A DNA stretch of 64,000 bases from Burkholderia sp. H160 (lineage in GTDB: Bacteria; Pseudomonadota; Gammaproteobacteria; Burkholderiales; Burkholderiaceae): positions 1 to 64,000 of the forward strand of contig ABYL01000020.1 of the NCBI GenBank assembly GCA_000173575.1, written 5' to 3'. The translations under genes were made by a program, and so were the position numbers. The notes under the pieces are model-generated. The model worked only from the letters and a program-made list of their open reading frames with translations. It was not told the DNA's origin and did not search any database. Position 1 is the stretch's first letter. Each line of letters starts with the position of its first letter. This document shows positions 8,824 to 18,114 of the stretch, in pieces.

Positions 8824-9686
8824 CGCGCAGCCTCCGGCACCTCATGCGCATCGCGCCACGACAGCGCGCGCAGCTCGATTGCTTTCAGCATGCCGTCGCT
8901 CAGTTTGCCGAGCAGCGCGAGCAGCAGGATTGCGCCGAACACCAGATCCGGCCGGCCGGTCTCGCGGCCATCGCTGAGCAGATAGCCGAGCCCGCGCGTC
9001 GCCGCGATCAGCTCGGCGGCCACCATGAACATCCACGCGAGGCTCAGTCCGGTGCGCAGTCCCGTGAAAATCTGCGGCATCGACGCGGGCAGCAGAATGC
9101 GCGTGAACAGCGCGCGCCCGCTCAGCCGGTTCAACTGGCCGAATTCGATCAGCTTGCGGTCGACGCCGTGAATGCCCGCCACCACGCTCAACTGCACCGG
9201 GAAAAACGCGCCGATCGCGATCAGCGTGATCTTCGGCGCTTCGTCGATGCCCATCCATAGCAGCAGAATCGGCACCCACGCAAGCGACGGAATCGCGCGC
9301 AAGGCCTGAAACGCCGGGTCGAGCAACGCATCGACGCGCCGGCTCAGTCCCATCGCCGCGCCGACCAGCAGCGCGAGCGCAGCGCCGATCGCGAAGCCGC
9401 CGTACACGCGGATCACGCTCGCGCCGATATGCCGTGCGAGACGCGCGGCGCCGAGGTCCCAGAGCGTCCGCGCGATCGCGCTCGGCGCGGGGACCAGATG
9501 CATCGGCAGGATCGACGCGCGCACGAGCACCTCGACGACGGCCAGAAACACGACGGGCAGCGCAAGACCGGCATAGCGCCACGGCCGCAACGGGTCGTGC
9601 GCGCGTAGTGGCTGTGCCAGTTCGCTGCACGACGGACAGGTCGAATCGCGTTGTGCCAGCGTGAATAGATTCTTCGCGGCGCTCAT
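8820..9686 (-). CDS. ABC transporter permease, aliphatic sulfonate type (SsuC-like)
   Basis: A 288-residue inner-membrane permease with about six hydrophobic segments. The cytoplasmic EAA loop of the SsuC/TauC group is visible in the segment running from GIHGVDRKLIEFGQLNRL into LPASMPQIFTGLRTGLSLAWMF. The start at 9686 (MSAAKNLF) is preferred to an in-frame codon 57 bases upstream, which would run into the end of the binding-protein gene. The N-terminal 45 residues contain a CPSC motif of no known significance. Confidence 0.85.
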   Translation of the reverse strand: MSAAKNLFTLAQRDSTCPSCSELAQPLRAHDPLRPWRYAGLALPVVFLAVVEVLVRASILPMHLVPAPSAIARTLWDLGAARLARHIGASVIRVYGGFAIGAALALLVGAAMGLSRRVDALLDPAFQALRAIPSLAWVPILLLWMGIDEAPKITLIAIGAFFPVQLSVVAGIHGVDRKLIEFGQLNRLSGRALFTRILLPASMPQIFTGLRTGLSLAWMFMVAAELIAATRGLGYLLSDGRETGRPDLVFGAILLLALLGKLSDGMLKAIELRALSWRDAHEVPEAAR

Positions 9687-9714
9687 CGGCGGGCTCGGGT
9701 GGGGTGCGTGTGTT

Positions 9715-10794
9715 TCATTTCGCGCCGTTGCTCGCCGTCGCAATCACCGGTTGCGCGACGTTGGAGTCGACCAGCGCATCGATGATCGCGCTCAGGTCGG
9801 TGCCGCTCTTGACGAGTTGCTCGTCGACCAGAATCGGCGCGGCGGCTTTGAGCGCGGCAATCTGCCGGGCGCCCGGCTGAGGCTGGCTGAAATCGTTGCG
9901 GCTCAACTGCAGCTTCGCGACCGGCACCGTTACCTTGGATTCTTCCGCAACGATTTGCGCGGTGTCATCCGGATGGGCGGCAATCCAGACACGCGCTTTT
10001 TCATAGACCTTCAAGACGCGCGCAAGCGCGTCCGGATGTTCGCGGATGAAGTCTTCGCGCGCATTCAGGAAGCCCCAGGTGTTGAAGTCGACGTTGCGAT
10101 ACAGCAGGCGCGCGCCATCGTCGATCTGCGCGGCCGCCATGTGCGGATCGAGGCCGGCCCATGCGTCGACCTGGCCGTTCGCGAGCGCCGTGCGCCCGTC
10201 GGGATGCTGCAGGTTGACGATCTCGACGTCGTCGCGCGAGAGGCCCGCCGTATGCAGCGCGCGCAATGTGAACAGGAACGGATCGGTGCCTTTGGTGGCC
10301 GCGATCTTCTTGCCCTTCAGATCGGCGAGGGTCTTGATCGGCGAGTTCTTGCGCACGACGAGCGCGGTCCACTCGGGGCGTGAAAAGATATACACCGCGC
10401 GAATCGGATTGCCGTTCGCCTTGCCGAGCACGGCGGCGAGGCCCGCGGTCGAACCAATGTCGATCGCGCCGCTGTTCAGATACTCGAGCGCGCGATTGCT
10501 GCCGAGGCTCAGCACCCACTTCACCTGCGTGTGATCCGCGGCGAACTCCTGTTCGAGCCAGCCGTTGCGCTTGATCACGAGGCTTTCCGGCGAATAGTAC
10601 GCATAGTCGAGCTTCAGCTCCTCGAGCGGCGCGGCGTGGGCGGTGTGGGCCGCGCCGAATAGACCGACTGCGAGCGCGGCCGCGGCCGTCTTCAGCCAGG
10701 CGCGTCTGACGCGCCTGACGCGCTTGCGTTCGCCGTCTGTCGTGATTGCGTCGTGCGTCGTCGCGAAGAATGGAAAGCCCCGAGCCGGTTTCAT
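9715..10794 (-). CDS. ABC transporter substrate-binding protein, aliphatic sulfonate type (SsuA-like)
   Basis: A 359-residue periplasmic binding protein with a long signal peptide (basic RRVRRAWLK, a hydrophobic stretch, cleavage near AHAAP at about residue 51). The type-2 binding fold has the SsuA/TauA motifs SLGSNRALEYLNSGAIDIGSTAG and IKTLADLKGKKIAATKGTDP. The start at 10794 has AAGGA five bases upstream. It is the first gene of its operon and is divergent from tauA across 234 bp, a likely shared regulatory region for sulfur-starvation control. That control is inferred; no operator was identified. Confidence 0.85.
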   Translation of the reverse strand: MKPARGFPFFATTHDAITTDGERKRVRRVRRAWLKTAAAALAVGLFGAAHTAHAAPLEELKLDYAYYSPESLVIKRNGWLEQEFAADHTQVKWVLSLGSNRALEYLNSGAIDIGSTAGLAAVLGKANGNPIRAVYIFSRPEWTALVVRKNSPIKTLADLKGKKIAATKGTDPFLFTLRALHTAGLSRDDVEIVNLQHPDGRTALANGQVDAWAGLDPHMAAAQIDDGARLLYRNVDFNTWGFLNAREDFIREHPDALARVLKVYEKARVWIAAHPDDTAQIVAEESKVTVPVAKLQLSRNDFSQPQPGARQIAALKAAAPILVDEQLVKSGTDLSAIIDALVDSNVAQPVIATASNGAK

Positions 10795-11028
10795 CGATTG
10801 TCCTTGTAGTCGCGTGTGGTGATCGTCCAATGTAACCAGAACGGTGGCTCGAGCGTACCAACAAATGTTCAGAAACAAAGCAGTTTTGGCGCTATCGCGG
10901 ATAGCGGTGACGCAAGAGCAATGCTGCGTTCCAGTGATTAGCTATGCACGATTCGTTGGAACCGCGCCGTTCAAAAGTGCCTATAGTCGGAGCCTTCTTC
11001 GCATCCCAAACCAACCCGAAGGCTTTCG

Positions 11029-12078
11029 ATGAATCACTCTCTCCGTCACTTGGGGCGTGCGTTGCGCGCCGTTGCCTTCGTCGGGGCGTCGGCCGGTATT
11101 GCCGCGTTTGCGCCGTTCGTTTCGTCCGCGCACGCGCAAAGCCGTGAAGTCGTGATCGGCTATCAGGACATGGTCGTGCCGTGGCGCTACGCGCAGGCGA
11201 CCGGCGCCGTCGAAAAAGCGACCGGCTACAAGGTCACCTATCGCAAACTGGGCAGCGGCGCGGACGTGGTGCGCGCGTTGGCGTCGGGGTCGATCCAGTT
11301 GGGCGAGGCGGGTTCGAGCCCGATCGCGGCGGGCCTCTCGCAAGGCGTCGACCTGTCGTTGTTCTGGATTCTCGACAACATCAACGACGCGGAAGCGCTG
11401 GTCGCGCGCGACGGTTCCGGCATTACGAAGATCACCGATCTGAAGGGCAAGACCATCGGCGTGCCATATGTATCGACGTCGCACTTCCATGCGCTCGTCG
11501 CGCTGCAGCAGGCGGGCGTCGATCCGTCGTCGGTGAAGATACTGAACCTGCGTCCGCCTGAAGTCGCCGCCGCCTGGCAGCGCGGCAACATCGACGCGAC
11601 CTATATCTGGGACCCCGTGCTCGCGAAGGTCAAGCAGAACGGCAAGGTGCTGATCACGTCGGGCGAAGTCGCGAAACAAAGCGGCAAGGCGACCTTCGAC
11701 GGCTTCGTCGCATCGCGTCAGTTCGAGCGCGACAACGCGGCCTTCATGGCGGGCCTCGTCAAGGTGCTCGCCGACACGGACGCGCTGTACCGCGATCACA
11801 AGGCCGACTGGACCGCGAGTTCGCAACAGGTGCAGGCGGTCGCGCAGGAGTCGGGCGCGACGCCGGCCGATGTGCCCGCGAGTCTCGCGCTGTACGCGTT
11901 CCCGGGCGCTGCGGAACAGGCCTCGCCGACCTGGCTCGGCGGCGGCAAGCAGTCGGGCGCGGCGCAATCGCTGGCGGCCACGGCGGCGTTTCTGAAGACA
12001 CAGGGCACGATCCAGAACGTGTTGCCCGATTACTCGGCGGCCGTCAATCCGCGCTTCGCGCAGCAGGCCGCGCGATGA
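11029..12078 (+). CDS. tauA: Taurine ABC transporter substrate-binding protein
   Basis: A 349-residue periplasmic protein with signal peptide (cleavage after SAHA, about residue 36). The TauA features [65 protein letters not shown] and [18 protein letters not shown] match taurine-binding proteins rather than SsuA. It begins a three-gene operon with tauB and tauC, with four-base and one-base overlaps. Taurine is the likely substrate from family knowledge. A TauD-like dioxygenase lies 12 kb downstream and not in this operon. Confidence 0.88.
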   Translation: MNHSLRHLGRALRAVAFVGASAGIAAFAPFVSSAHAQSREVVIGYQDMVVPWRYAQATGAVEKATGYKVTYRKLGSGADVVRALASGSIQLGEAGSSPIAAGLSQGVDLSLFWILDNINDAEALVARDGSGITKITDLKGKTIGVPYVSTSHFHALVALQQAGVDPSSVKILNLRPPEVAAAWQRGNIDATYIWDPVLAKVKQNGKVLITSGEVAKQSGKATFDGFVASRQFERDNAAFMAGLVKVLADTDALYRDHKADWTASSQQVQAVAQESGATPADVPASLALYAFPGAAEQASPTWLGGGKQSGAAQSLAATAAFLKTQGTIQNVLPDYSAAVNPRFAQQAAR

Positions 12079-12854
12079 GCATGCTCGACATCCGCGGACT
12101 GCGCGTGACCTACGAGGGCGCGAGCGAACCCGCGCTCGCGGGTGTCGATCTGCGTATCGAGCGCGGCGAGTTCGTCGTCGCGCTCGGCGCATCGGGTTGC
12201 GGCAAGACCACCTTGCTCAATTGCATCGCCGGCTTCGTCGATCCGAGCGAAGGCGAGGTGCGCCTGAACGGCGCGCCGATCGACGGGCCCGGTGCCGGAC
12301 GCGGCGTCGTGTTCCAGAAGCACGCGCTGATGCCGTGGCTCGACGTGCTCGATAACGTCGCGCTTGGCTTGCGGTTTCGCGGCATCGCGCGTGCCGAGCG
12401 GCACGAGATCGCGCGGCGCACGCTCGCGCTCGTCGGGCTAGAACGGCACGCGAACGCGAAGATCTATGCGCTGTCGGGCGGCATGCAGCAGCGCGTGGGC
12501 ATCGCGCGTGCGCTGGCGAGCGATCCGGAAATATTGCTGATGGACGAGCCGATGGGCGCGCTCGATGCGCTCACGCGCGAGACCGTTCAGGAGCTCGTGC
12601 TCGACGTCTGGACGCGCACGCACAAGACCGTGTTCTTTATCACGCACAGCGTAGAGGAAGCGCTGTTTCTCGCCACGCGTCTCGTGCTGATGACGCCGGG
12701 CCCTGGGCGGATCGCCGAAGTTCACGAGCTGCCGTTCGCGCGCGAATATCTGGCGACGCGCGATGCGCGCGCGGTGAAGTCGTCGCCGGCGTTTATCGAC
12801 TGGCGCGAGCGTCTGACGCGACGGCTGCACGATACATTGCGGGAGGCGGCCTGA
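12075..12854 (+). CDS. tauB: Taurine ABC transporter ATP-binding protein
   Basis: A 259-residue ABC ATPase with Walker [11 protein letters not shown]-loop [17 protein letters not shown], signature [15 protein letters not shown] and Walker [14 protein letters not shown]. The Q-loop wording is typical of TauB. It overlaps tauA by ATGA and tauC by one base (TGATG), so translation of the three genes is coupled. It energises taurine uptake at the inner membrane. Confidence 0.88.
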   Translation: MSMLDIRGLRVTYEGASEPALAGVDLRIERGEFVVALGASGCGKTTLLNCIAGFVDPSEGEVRLNGAPIDGPGAGRGVVFQKHALMPWLDVLDNVALGLRFRGIARAERHEIARRTLALVGLERHANAKIYALSGGMQQRVGIARALASDPEILLMDEPMGALDALTRETVQELVLDVWTRTHKTVFFITHSVEEALFLATRLVLMTPGPGRIAEVHELPFAREYLATRDARAVKSSPAFIDWRERLTRRLHDTLREAA

Positions 12855-13738
12855 TGAGCGCGATCGAATCGTCGCAACAGCGCCCCCCGACACGTCCGGA
12901 CGTCGCGCAGAACCCGACCCGGCCGCGCAGCGCCGCGCGAGGCCGCAAGCCTTACCGCGGCATGCCGGGCGAAGGGCCGACCGCGTGGCTCAGCGTGCTA
13001 TGCGTCGCCGGGTTCGCGCTATTGTGGTGGACCGCGCCCCATCTGCGCTGGATCCCGCCGCTGTTCCTACCCGCGCCGGACGCGGTCTGGCATGCGTTCG
13101 TCGATGCATGGAACGGCCGCATCCAGGGCGGCTTGCCGTTGTCCGAACATCTGCTATGGAGTGCCATACGGGTATTCGGCGCCTTCGCGCTCGCGAGCGT
13201 CACCGCGATACCGGTCGGCATTCTGATGGGGGTGAGCCGCATTGCGCGCGGGCTGCTCGATCCGCCGCTGGAGTTTTACCGGCCGCTGCCGCCGCTCGCG
13301 TATCTGCCGCTCGTCGTGATCTGGTTCGGTATCGACGAGACCGCGAAGATCGTCGTGATCTGGCTCGCGTGTTTCGCGCCGATCGCGATGGCCGCGCGTG
13401 CCGGGGTGCGCAGCGCGAGCGTCGAGCAGGTCAACGCGGCGTGGTCGCTGGGCGCGAATTTTCGCCAGTTGGTGCTGCATGTCGTGCTGCCCGCCGCACT
13501 GCCTGAAATCCTGACTGGCCTGCGCATCGCGATCGGCTTTGGCTGGACCACGCTGGTCGCGGCCGAAATGGTCGCCGCCACCGCGGGGCTCGGTCAGATG
13601 GTGCTCAACGCGTCGAGCTTTCTGCGCACCGACGTGGTCGTGATGGGGATCGTGCTGATCGGCCTGATCGCGTGGCTGTTCGATCTCGGCATGCGCGCGC
13701 TCGAACGCAGGCTCGTGCCGTGGAAAGGTAAGCAGTAA
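12854..13738 (+). CDS. tauC: Taurine ABC transporter permease
   Basis: A 294-residue permease. The first 40 residues are polar, Arg/Pro-rich and variable, and are followed by about six hydrophobic helices. The coupling loop VRSASVEQVNAAWSLGANFRQ and the segment LPAALPEILTGLRIAIGFGWTTLVAAEMVAATAGLG are characteristic of TauC. It ends the tau operon. About 140 bp follow before the next binding-protein gene, with no clear terminator. Confidence 0.86.
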   Translation: MSAIESSQQRPPTRPDVAQNPTRPRSAARGRKPYRGMPGEGPTAWLSVLCVAGFALLWWTAPHLRWIPPLFLPAPDAVWHAFVDAWNGRIQGGLPLSEHLLWSAIRVFGAFALASVTAIPVGILMGVSRIARGLLDPPLEFYRPLPPLAYLPLVVIWFGIDETAKIVVIWLACFAPIAMAARAGVRSASVEQVNAAWSLGANFRQLVLHVVLPAALPEILTGLRIAIGFGWTTLVAAEMVAATAGLGQMVLNASSFLRTDVVVMGIVLIGLIAWLFDLGMRALERRLVPWKGKQ

Positions 13739-13875
13739 GCACGTGCCGCATATCTGATTCGCCGCTTAGCTCGTGACGATTTATTGGTTCGCCATTGTGG
13801 TGCGCGTTGCTACAGTCTGCGCCACGCCGGCGTAAATACTGCCGCCCGCAAAACATCCAATACCAAGGCCAAACC

Positions 13876-14694
13876 ATGAAGATCAAATTCGTTGGCGCAG
13901 CAGTCATGGGGTTGCTGCTCGCGTTCTCCGGCGTTGCGCACGCCGATCGTCTCGACGACATCAAGAAAGCGGGTGTGCTGCGCGTCGCCACGTTCGACAG
14001 CAACGCACCGTTCGGTTTCGTCGATCCCAAGACCAACCAGATCGTCGGGCTCGACGTCGACTATGCGCGTGCGGTCGCGAACAAGCTCGGCGTGAAGCTC
14101 GAAATCCAGCCGACCAATCCAGCCAACCGCATTGCGTTCCTGAAGTCGGGCAAGGTCGACCTCGTGTTCGCGAACTTCACGATTACCGACGAGCGCAGGA
14201 AGGAAGTCGATTTCAGCACGCCGTACTTCGCGTCGGGCACGCAGTTCATCGCGAAGAAGGGCGTGCTGAAGTCCGCGCAGCAGCTGAACAACCTGCGCGT
14301 GGGCGCAGACAAGGGCACGACGAACGAACAGCAGGTGCGCGCGCAATTCCCCAATGCGACGATCGTCGCCTACGACGACACGCCGTTCGCGTTCGCCGCG
14401 CTGCGCGCCGGCAACGTGCAGGCGATCACGCAGGACGGCCCGAAGCTCGTCGCGCTGCTCGCGAACGTGCCCGACAAGGCGAACTACGAGATTCCGCCGT
14501 TCACGATCTCGAACGACTATGAAGGTGTCGGCGTGCCGAAGGGCGAGACGCGTCTTTTGAACGTCGTCGACGATACGCTGAAGGGCCTCGAAGCGGACGG
14601 CAGCGCTGCGAAGATCTACGACCACTGGTTCGGACCCGAGAGCCGCGCACCGTTGCCGCGTCTGTTCAAGATCGGCGATCCGCAGAAGAGCTGA
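13876..14694 (+). CDS. Polar amino acid ABC transporter substrate-binding protein
   Basis: A 272-residue family-3 binding protein. The signal peptide ends near AHADRLD (residue 24). The mature part opens with the typical IKKAGVLRVATFDSNAPFGFVD and carries VDYARAVANKLG, GKVDLVFANFTITDERRKEVDFSTPYF and GADKGTTNEQQV. The ligand class is polar amino acids, including cystine and related sulfur amino acids. The ATG at 13876 is chosen over upstream in-frame codons because the signal peptide starts there (MKIKF). A hairpin with a T run separates it from two permease genes, and no ATPase gene adjoins. Confidence 0.84.
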   Translation: MKIKFVGAAVMGLLLAFSGVAHADRLDDIKKAGVLRVATFDSNAPFGFVDPKTNQIVGLDVDYARAVANKLGVKLEIQPTNPANRIAFLKSGKVDLVFANFTITDERRKEVDFSTPYFASGTQFIAKKGVLKSAQQLNNLRVGADKGTTNEQQVRAQFPNATIVAYDDTPFAFAALRAGNVQAITQDGPKLVALLANVPDKANYEIPPFTISNDYEGVGVPKGETRLLNVVDDTLKGLEADGSAAKIYDHWFGPESRAPLPRLFKIGDPQKS

Positions 14695-14715
14695 GCCGTC
14701 GATTACTTTGGAGCC

Positions 14716-14746
14716 GGCCTGCCGTGTGACAACGGCGGGCCGCTTT
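14716..14746 (+). terminator. Rho-independent terminator or attenuator between binding protein and permeases
   Basis: GGCCTGCCGT at 14716-14725 pairs with ACGGCGGGCC at 14732-14741 (ten pairs, one G-U) around a six-base loop. GCTTTT follows. It sits 22 bp after the binding-protein stop and 38 bp before the permease start. This is a common place for partial termination that lets binding protein outnumber permease. Confidence 0.7.
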
Positions 14747-14783
14747 TCATTGCGTAACTAGAGTGCTTGAGTAGAAGGGCGGA

Positions 14784-15512
14784 ATGAACGGCTGGCTGGA
14801 ACCGAAGTACCTTGGGTGGATCGCGCATGGCTTTCTGATGACGCTGGTGTTGTCGGCCTGTGCCGGTGCCGCGGCGACGCTCGCTGGTTTCGGGCTCGCG
14901 CTCGCGCGTAATGCGCGCAACGGCATGCTTGCGCGCGCGGCCGCGCTATATGTGCTGGCGTTTCGTAACTCGCCGTTGCTCGTGCAGCTGCTGTTCTGGT
15001 ATTTCGGTGCGGCGACGCTATTGCCGCAGCCGTGGATGGAATGGCTCAATGCGTCGCATCCGGTTTCGCTGTGGGGCTGCACGATCGCGTGGCCGTCGTT
15101 TGAATTCGTCGCGGGCTGGGTCGGGCTCACGTGCTATTCGACCGCGTTTATCGGCGAGGAATTTCGCGCGGGCATGCGCGGTGTCAAAGAGACACAGCAT
15201 CAGGCCGCCGCGGCACTCGGACTCACGCCGCTTGCCGCGTTCCGTTACGTGATCCTGCCGCAAGCCATTCGCATCGCGACGCCGCCGCTCGCGGGGCAAT
15301 ACATGAACCTCGTCAAGAACTCGTCGCTGGCAATGACGATCGGGCTCGCGGAGCTGTCGTACGTGTCCCGTCAGGTCGATACCGAAACGTTCAAGACGTT
15401 TCAGGCGTTCGGCGCGGCGACTGTGCTGTATATCGTGATCATCGCGTTCATCGAAGCCGGGTTGCTGGTGGGGAAGCGCAGCGCCGCTCGGGCCTGGCAA
15501 GGAGGGCATTGA
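14784..15512 (+). CDS. Polar amino acid ABC transporter permease
   Basis: A 242-residue permease of the His/Glu/Gln/Arg/cystine type. It has about five hydrophobic helices, the FRNSPLLVQLLFWYFG segment, and the coupling loop GVKETQHQAAAALGLTPLAAFRYVILPQAIRIATPPL. Its stop overlaps the next permease start by one base (TGATG). The two permeases would form the membrane channel for the binding protein at 13876. The ATP-hydrolysing subunit must come from elsewhere, and the permease-ATPase fusion at 21512 is the nearest candidate. Confidence 0.85.
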   Translation: MNGWLEPKYLGWIAHGFLMTLVLSACAGAAATLAGFGLALARNARNGMLARAAALYVLAFRNSPLLVQLLFWYFGAATLLPQPWMEWLNASHPVSLWGCTIAWPSFEFVAGWVGLTCYSTAFIGEEFRAGMRGVKETQHQAAAALGLTPLAAFRYVILPQAIRIATPPLAGQYMNLVKNSSLAMTIGLAELSYVSRQVDTETFKTFQAFGAATVLYIVIIAFIEAGLLVGKRSAARAWQGGH

Positions 15513-16249
15513 TGAGCGCGCTCGAATGGGTGCCGCCGCTGCGCTATCTGCTGCTCGGCACGTTCCCGGAGGGGCCGCTCGGCGGCGCTGCGTTGACGGT
15601 GGTGATGTCGATCGTCTCGGCGTTGCTGTCGGCTGTGGTTGGTCTCGCGGGCGGGATCGCACTGTCGATGACACGCGGCGCGGTGTATCTCGCGCTAACC
15701 GCCGTGGTCGGCTTCTTTCGCGCGATCCCGGTGCTGATGCTGATCTTCTGGACCTTCTTCCTGATGCCGATGCTGTTGCACATCGACGTGCCCGGTCTCG
15801 CGACTGTGATCTGCGCGCTTGCGCTGATCGGCGGTGCGTATCTGTCGCATTCGGTGCAGGCGGGCATTGCGGCCGTCGGCGCGGGCCAGGCGCAAGCGGC
15901 GGCGTCGCTTGGCATGACCCGCTGGCAAGCGCTGCGCTATGTGCAATTGCCGCAGGCGATACGGATCATGATGCCGTCGTTCGTCAATCAGTGGGTCACG
16001 CTGATCAAGGACACGTCGCTGGCTTATATCGTCGGCGTGCCCGAGTTCACGTTCCTCGCGAATCAGGTCAATAATCGGCTGATGGTGTACCCGGTGCAGA
16101 TTTTCCTGTTTGTCGGCGTCGTCTATCTGGTGCTCTGTTCGACGCTGCAGTACGGTGCAACGTGGCTGCTGAAGCGCCGTTTTCGGGCCGGCCATTCCGC
16201 GTCAGGCGGCGACACGAAGATCAAATGGCGGTTTCCATTTGGCGTCTAG
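15512..16249 (+). CDS. Polar amino acid ABC transporter permease, second subunit
   Basis: A 245-residue permease with the amino-acid permease features FRAIPVLMLIFWTFFLMP and VGAGQAQAAASLGMTRWQALRYVQLPQAIRIMMPSFVNQW, the coupling helix region. It starts at an ATG overlapping the stop of its partner by one base. The pair resembles the GltJ/GltK or TcyL/TcyM arrangement. The deacetylase-like gene starts 46 bp downstream and is probably co-transcribed. Confidence 0.85.
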   Translation: MSALEWVPPLRYLLLGTFPEGPLGGAALTVVMSIVSALLSAVVGLAGGIALSMTRGAVYLALTAVVGFFRAIPVLMLIFWTFFLMPMLLHIDVPGLATVICALALIGGAYLSHSVQAGIAAVGAGQAQAAASLGMTRWQALRYVQLPQAIRIMMPSFVNQWVTLIKDTSLAYIVGVPEFTFLANQVNNRLMVYPVQIFLFVGVVYLVLCSTLQYGATWLLKRRFRAGHSASGGDTKIKWRFPFGV

Positions 16250-16295
16250 CTGAAACTGAAACGGCTGGGAGGCCGTCACTTGCGCGAGCGAAGCA

Positions 16296-17315
16296 ATGAG
16301 TCCAACCATCACGCCAGTCAACCCGATTCGCAGCGAGATCGATCTGGATGCGGCGGGCAAGCATGCCGGCTATCTGCGGCTGCCGCATTCCGTGCATCGG
16401 TCCGCGTATGGCTGGCTGCCGATCCCGATCGCTTCGATAAGCAATGGCACGGGTCCGGTCGTGCTGATCATGGCTGGTAATCACGGCGATGAATACGAAG
16501 GGCAGATCCTCGTCTCGACGCTGATCCGTGAAATCGACGCGGCTCAGGTGGCCGGTCAACTGATCCTGTTACCGCAAGCCAACGCGCCTGCGGCCGAAGC
16601 CGGCTTGCGCACATCGCCGCTCGACGACGGCAATCTCAATCGTACGTTTCCGGGCGATCCACGAGGCTCTCCGACGCAGGTGATCGCGCATTACATCGAG
16701 CACGTGCTGCTCGCGCGCGCGGATTATCTGATCGATCTTCATTCCGGCGGCAGCTCGCTGCTCTATCGCGGCAACAACATGCTCGCGATCGATCCGCGCG
16801 ACGACGAGGAGAAGCAGCGTTTGCAACACGCATTGCGTGCGTTCGGATTGCCGAACACCTTTCTGCACGCGGAAAACCCGGTGCATGCGGCGACGGCTGC
16901 ACGCCGGCAAGGGGCATTGTCGATCACGGCGGAGCTGGGCGGCGGCGGAACCGTCGATGCGGCGCTGCTGCGCGAAGCACGCCAGGGGCTGCTGCATTTT
17001 CTCGGCGCGATCGGCGCATTGAGCGGCCCGCTCGTGCCCGAGGGGCCGCCTGCCGACACGCGCCTGCTGCGCGTCGCGGGCGCGCGTCATTACGTGTACG
17101 CATACGACAATGGCCTGTTCGAGCCGCTCGTTGAACTCGGCGAGCAGGTAGCCGCAGGGCAGCCCGCGGCCCGCATCCATTTCCCCGACACACCGCTGAA
17201 AGAGCCGGTGACCTGTCATTTCGCGAGCGACGGCGAAGTCGTCTGCAAGCGGGTGCCCGCACTCGTCAGGCGAGGCGATTGCCTGTTCCATCTCGCCGAA
17301 GCACTGGCCGACTGA
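16296..17315 (+). CDS. Succinylglutamate desuccinylase/aspartoacylase-family deacylase
   Basis: A 339-residue zinc-dependent deacylase of the AstE/AspA/DoeB family (M14-like fold). Visible are the metal ligands H63 and E66 in GNHGDE, the substrate motif NLNRTFPG (113-120), and the third ligand H149 in LIDLHSGGS. Family members remove acyl groups from N-acyl amino acids, for example N-acetyl-diaminobutyrate by DoeB. Here it follows two amino-acid permeases and precedes an acetyltransferase and two flavin monooxygenases. A role as N-acetyl-amino-acid deacetylase in sulfur amino acid salvage is my inference; the family membership is clear. Confidence 0.8.
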   Translation: MSPTITPVNPIRSEIDLDAAGKHAGYLRLPHSVHRSAYGWLPIPIASISNGTGPVVLIMAGNHGDEYEGQILVSTLIREIDAAQVAGQLILLPQANAPAAEAGLRTSPLDDGNLNRTFPGDPRGSPTQVIAHYIEHVLLARADYLIDLHSGGSSLLYRGNNMLAIDPRDDEEKQRLQHALRAFGLPNTFLHAENPVHAATAARRQGALSITAELGGGGTVDAALLREARQGLLHFLGAIGALSGPLVPEGPPADTRLLRVAGARHYVYAYDNGLFEPLVELGEQVAAGQPAARIHFPDTPLKEPVTCHFASDGEVVCKRVPALVRRGDCLFHLAEALAD

Positions 17316-17523
17316 AGCTGGCAGATTGCTGACCTCGCGCGTACGTTGCCGCATGCATCACAACGTGATATTGGCGTTGCGCCATGCAAGCGCAGCGCCT
17401 ATTGCGCGATCGCAGCCAATCTCCGTACCAGATAAAGATAGCGAAATTGCTTGGTTAGCGGCAACGCGGCTGCACGCTATCGTATGAGCTCCTGAATATC
17501 CGGCGACCTCGCGTCGATCGTTC

Positions 17524-18075
17524 ATGAGCACTCTCGTCGTTGACACCACGCCACTCGATCTCCGCGCGCAGCCGCTGCTCGACGCGCTGCTGAACGAATA
17601 CGCGAGCCGCTACGAGGACTACCGCAAGGATGGCGGCGCGGCCGCCGCGCAGGAGATGGCGCGCTATCCAGCGGAGCTGTTCGCGCCGCCGCAAGGCGCA
17701 TTCATTCTGCTGATCCGCGACGGCGAGACGATCGGCGGCGGCGCGTTCAAGCGCTACGACGCGCGCACGGCCGAACTCAAACGCATCTGGACGCGCGACG
17801 ATCTGCGCCGCCAGGGATTCGCGCGACAGATCGTACGGGAACTCGAAGCGCGCGCGCTCGCGCAGGGCTACACGCGCATCTATCTGACGACCGGCTTCAA
17901 ACAGCCGGAAGCATGGGCCCTTTACGAGCGCACCGGCTATACGAAGTTGTTCGATACCGCGTTGCCACCCGAGGTGCATGTGCATCTTCGCTTCGGCAAG
18001 AACCTGCTTGCGTCGCACCGCATCGACACGCTCGACGACCTGCGCGCAAAAGACGCCGATCTGGCCGTCCGCTAA
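17524..18075 (+). CDS. GNAT-family N-acetyltransferase
   Basis: A 183-residue acetyltransferase with the acetyl-CoA pyrophosphate loop RRQGFA at residues 95-100, a preceding strand AELKRIWTRDDL and the C-terminal AWALYERTGYTKL motif. GNAT enzymes move acetyl from acetyl-CoA to an amine. In the B. subtilis ytmI and yxe operons a GNAT enzyme N-acetylates S-alkylcysteines before flavin-dependent cleavage. The same gene company here (amino-acid ABC genes, deacylase, two flavin monooxygenases) suggests a similar substrate. The substrate is inferred. The start is the first ATG, and no strong ribosome-binding site was seen. Confidence 0.82.
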   Translation: MSTLVVDTTPLDLRAQPLLDALLNEYASRYEDYRKDGGAAAAQEMARYPAELFAPPQGAFILLIRDGETIGGGAFKRYDARTAELKRIWTRDDLRRQGFARQIVRELEARALAQGYTRIYLTTGFKQPEAWALYERTGYTKLFDTALPPEVHVHLRFGKNLLASHRIDTLDDLRAKDADLAVR

Positions 18076-18114
18076 ACGCTGACTCCTCTCTCCTCACACT
18101 ACAACGGACACGTC

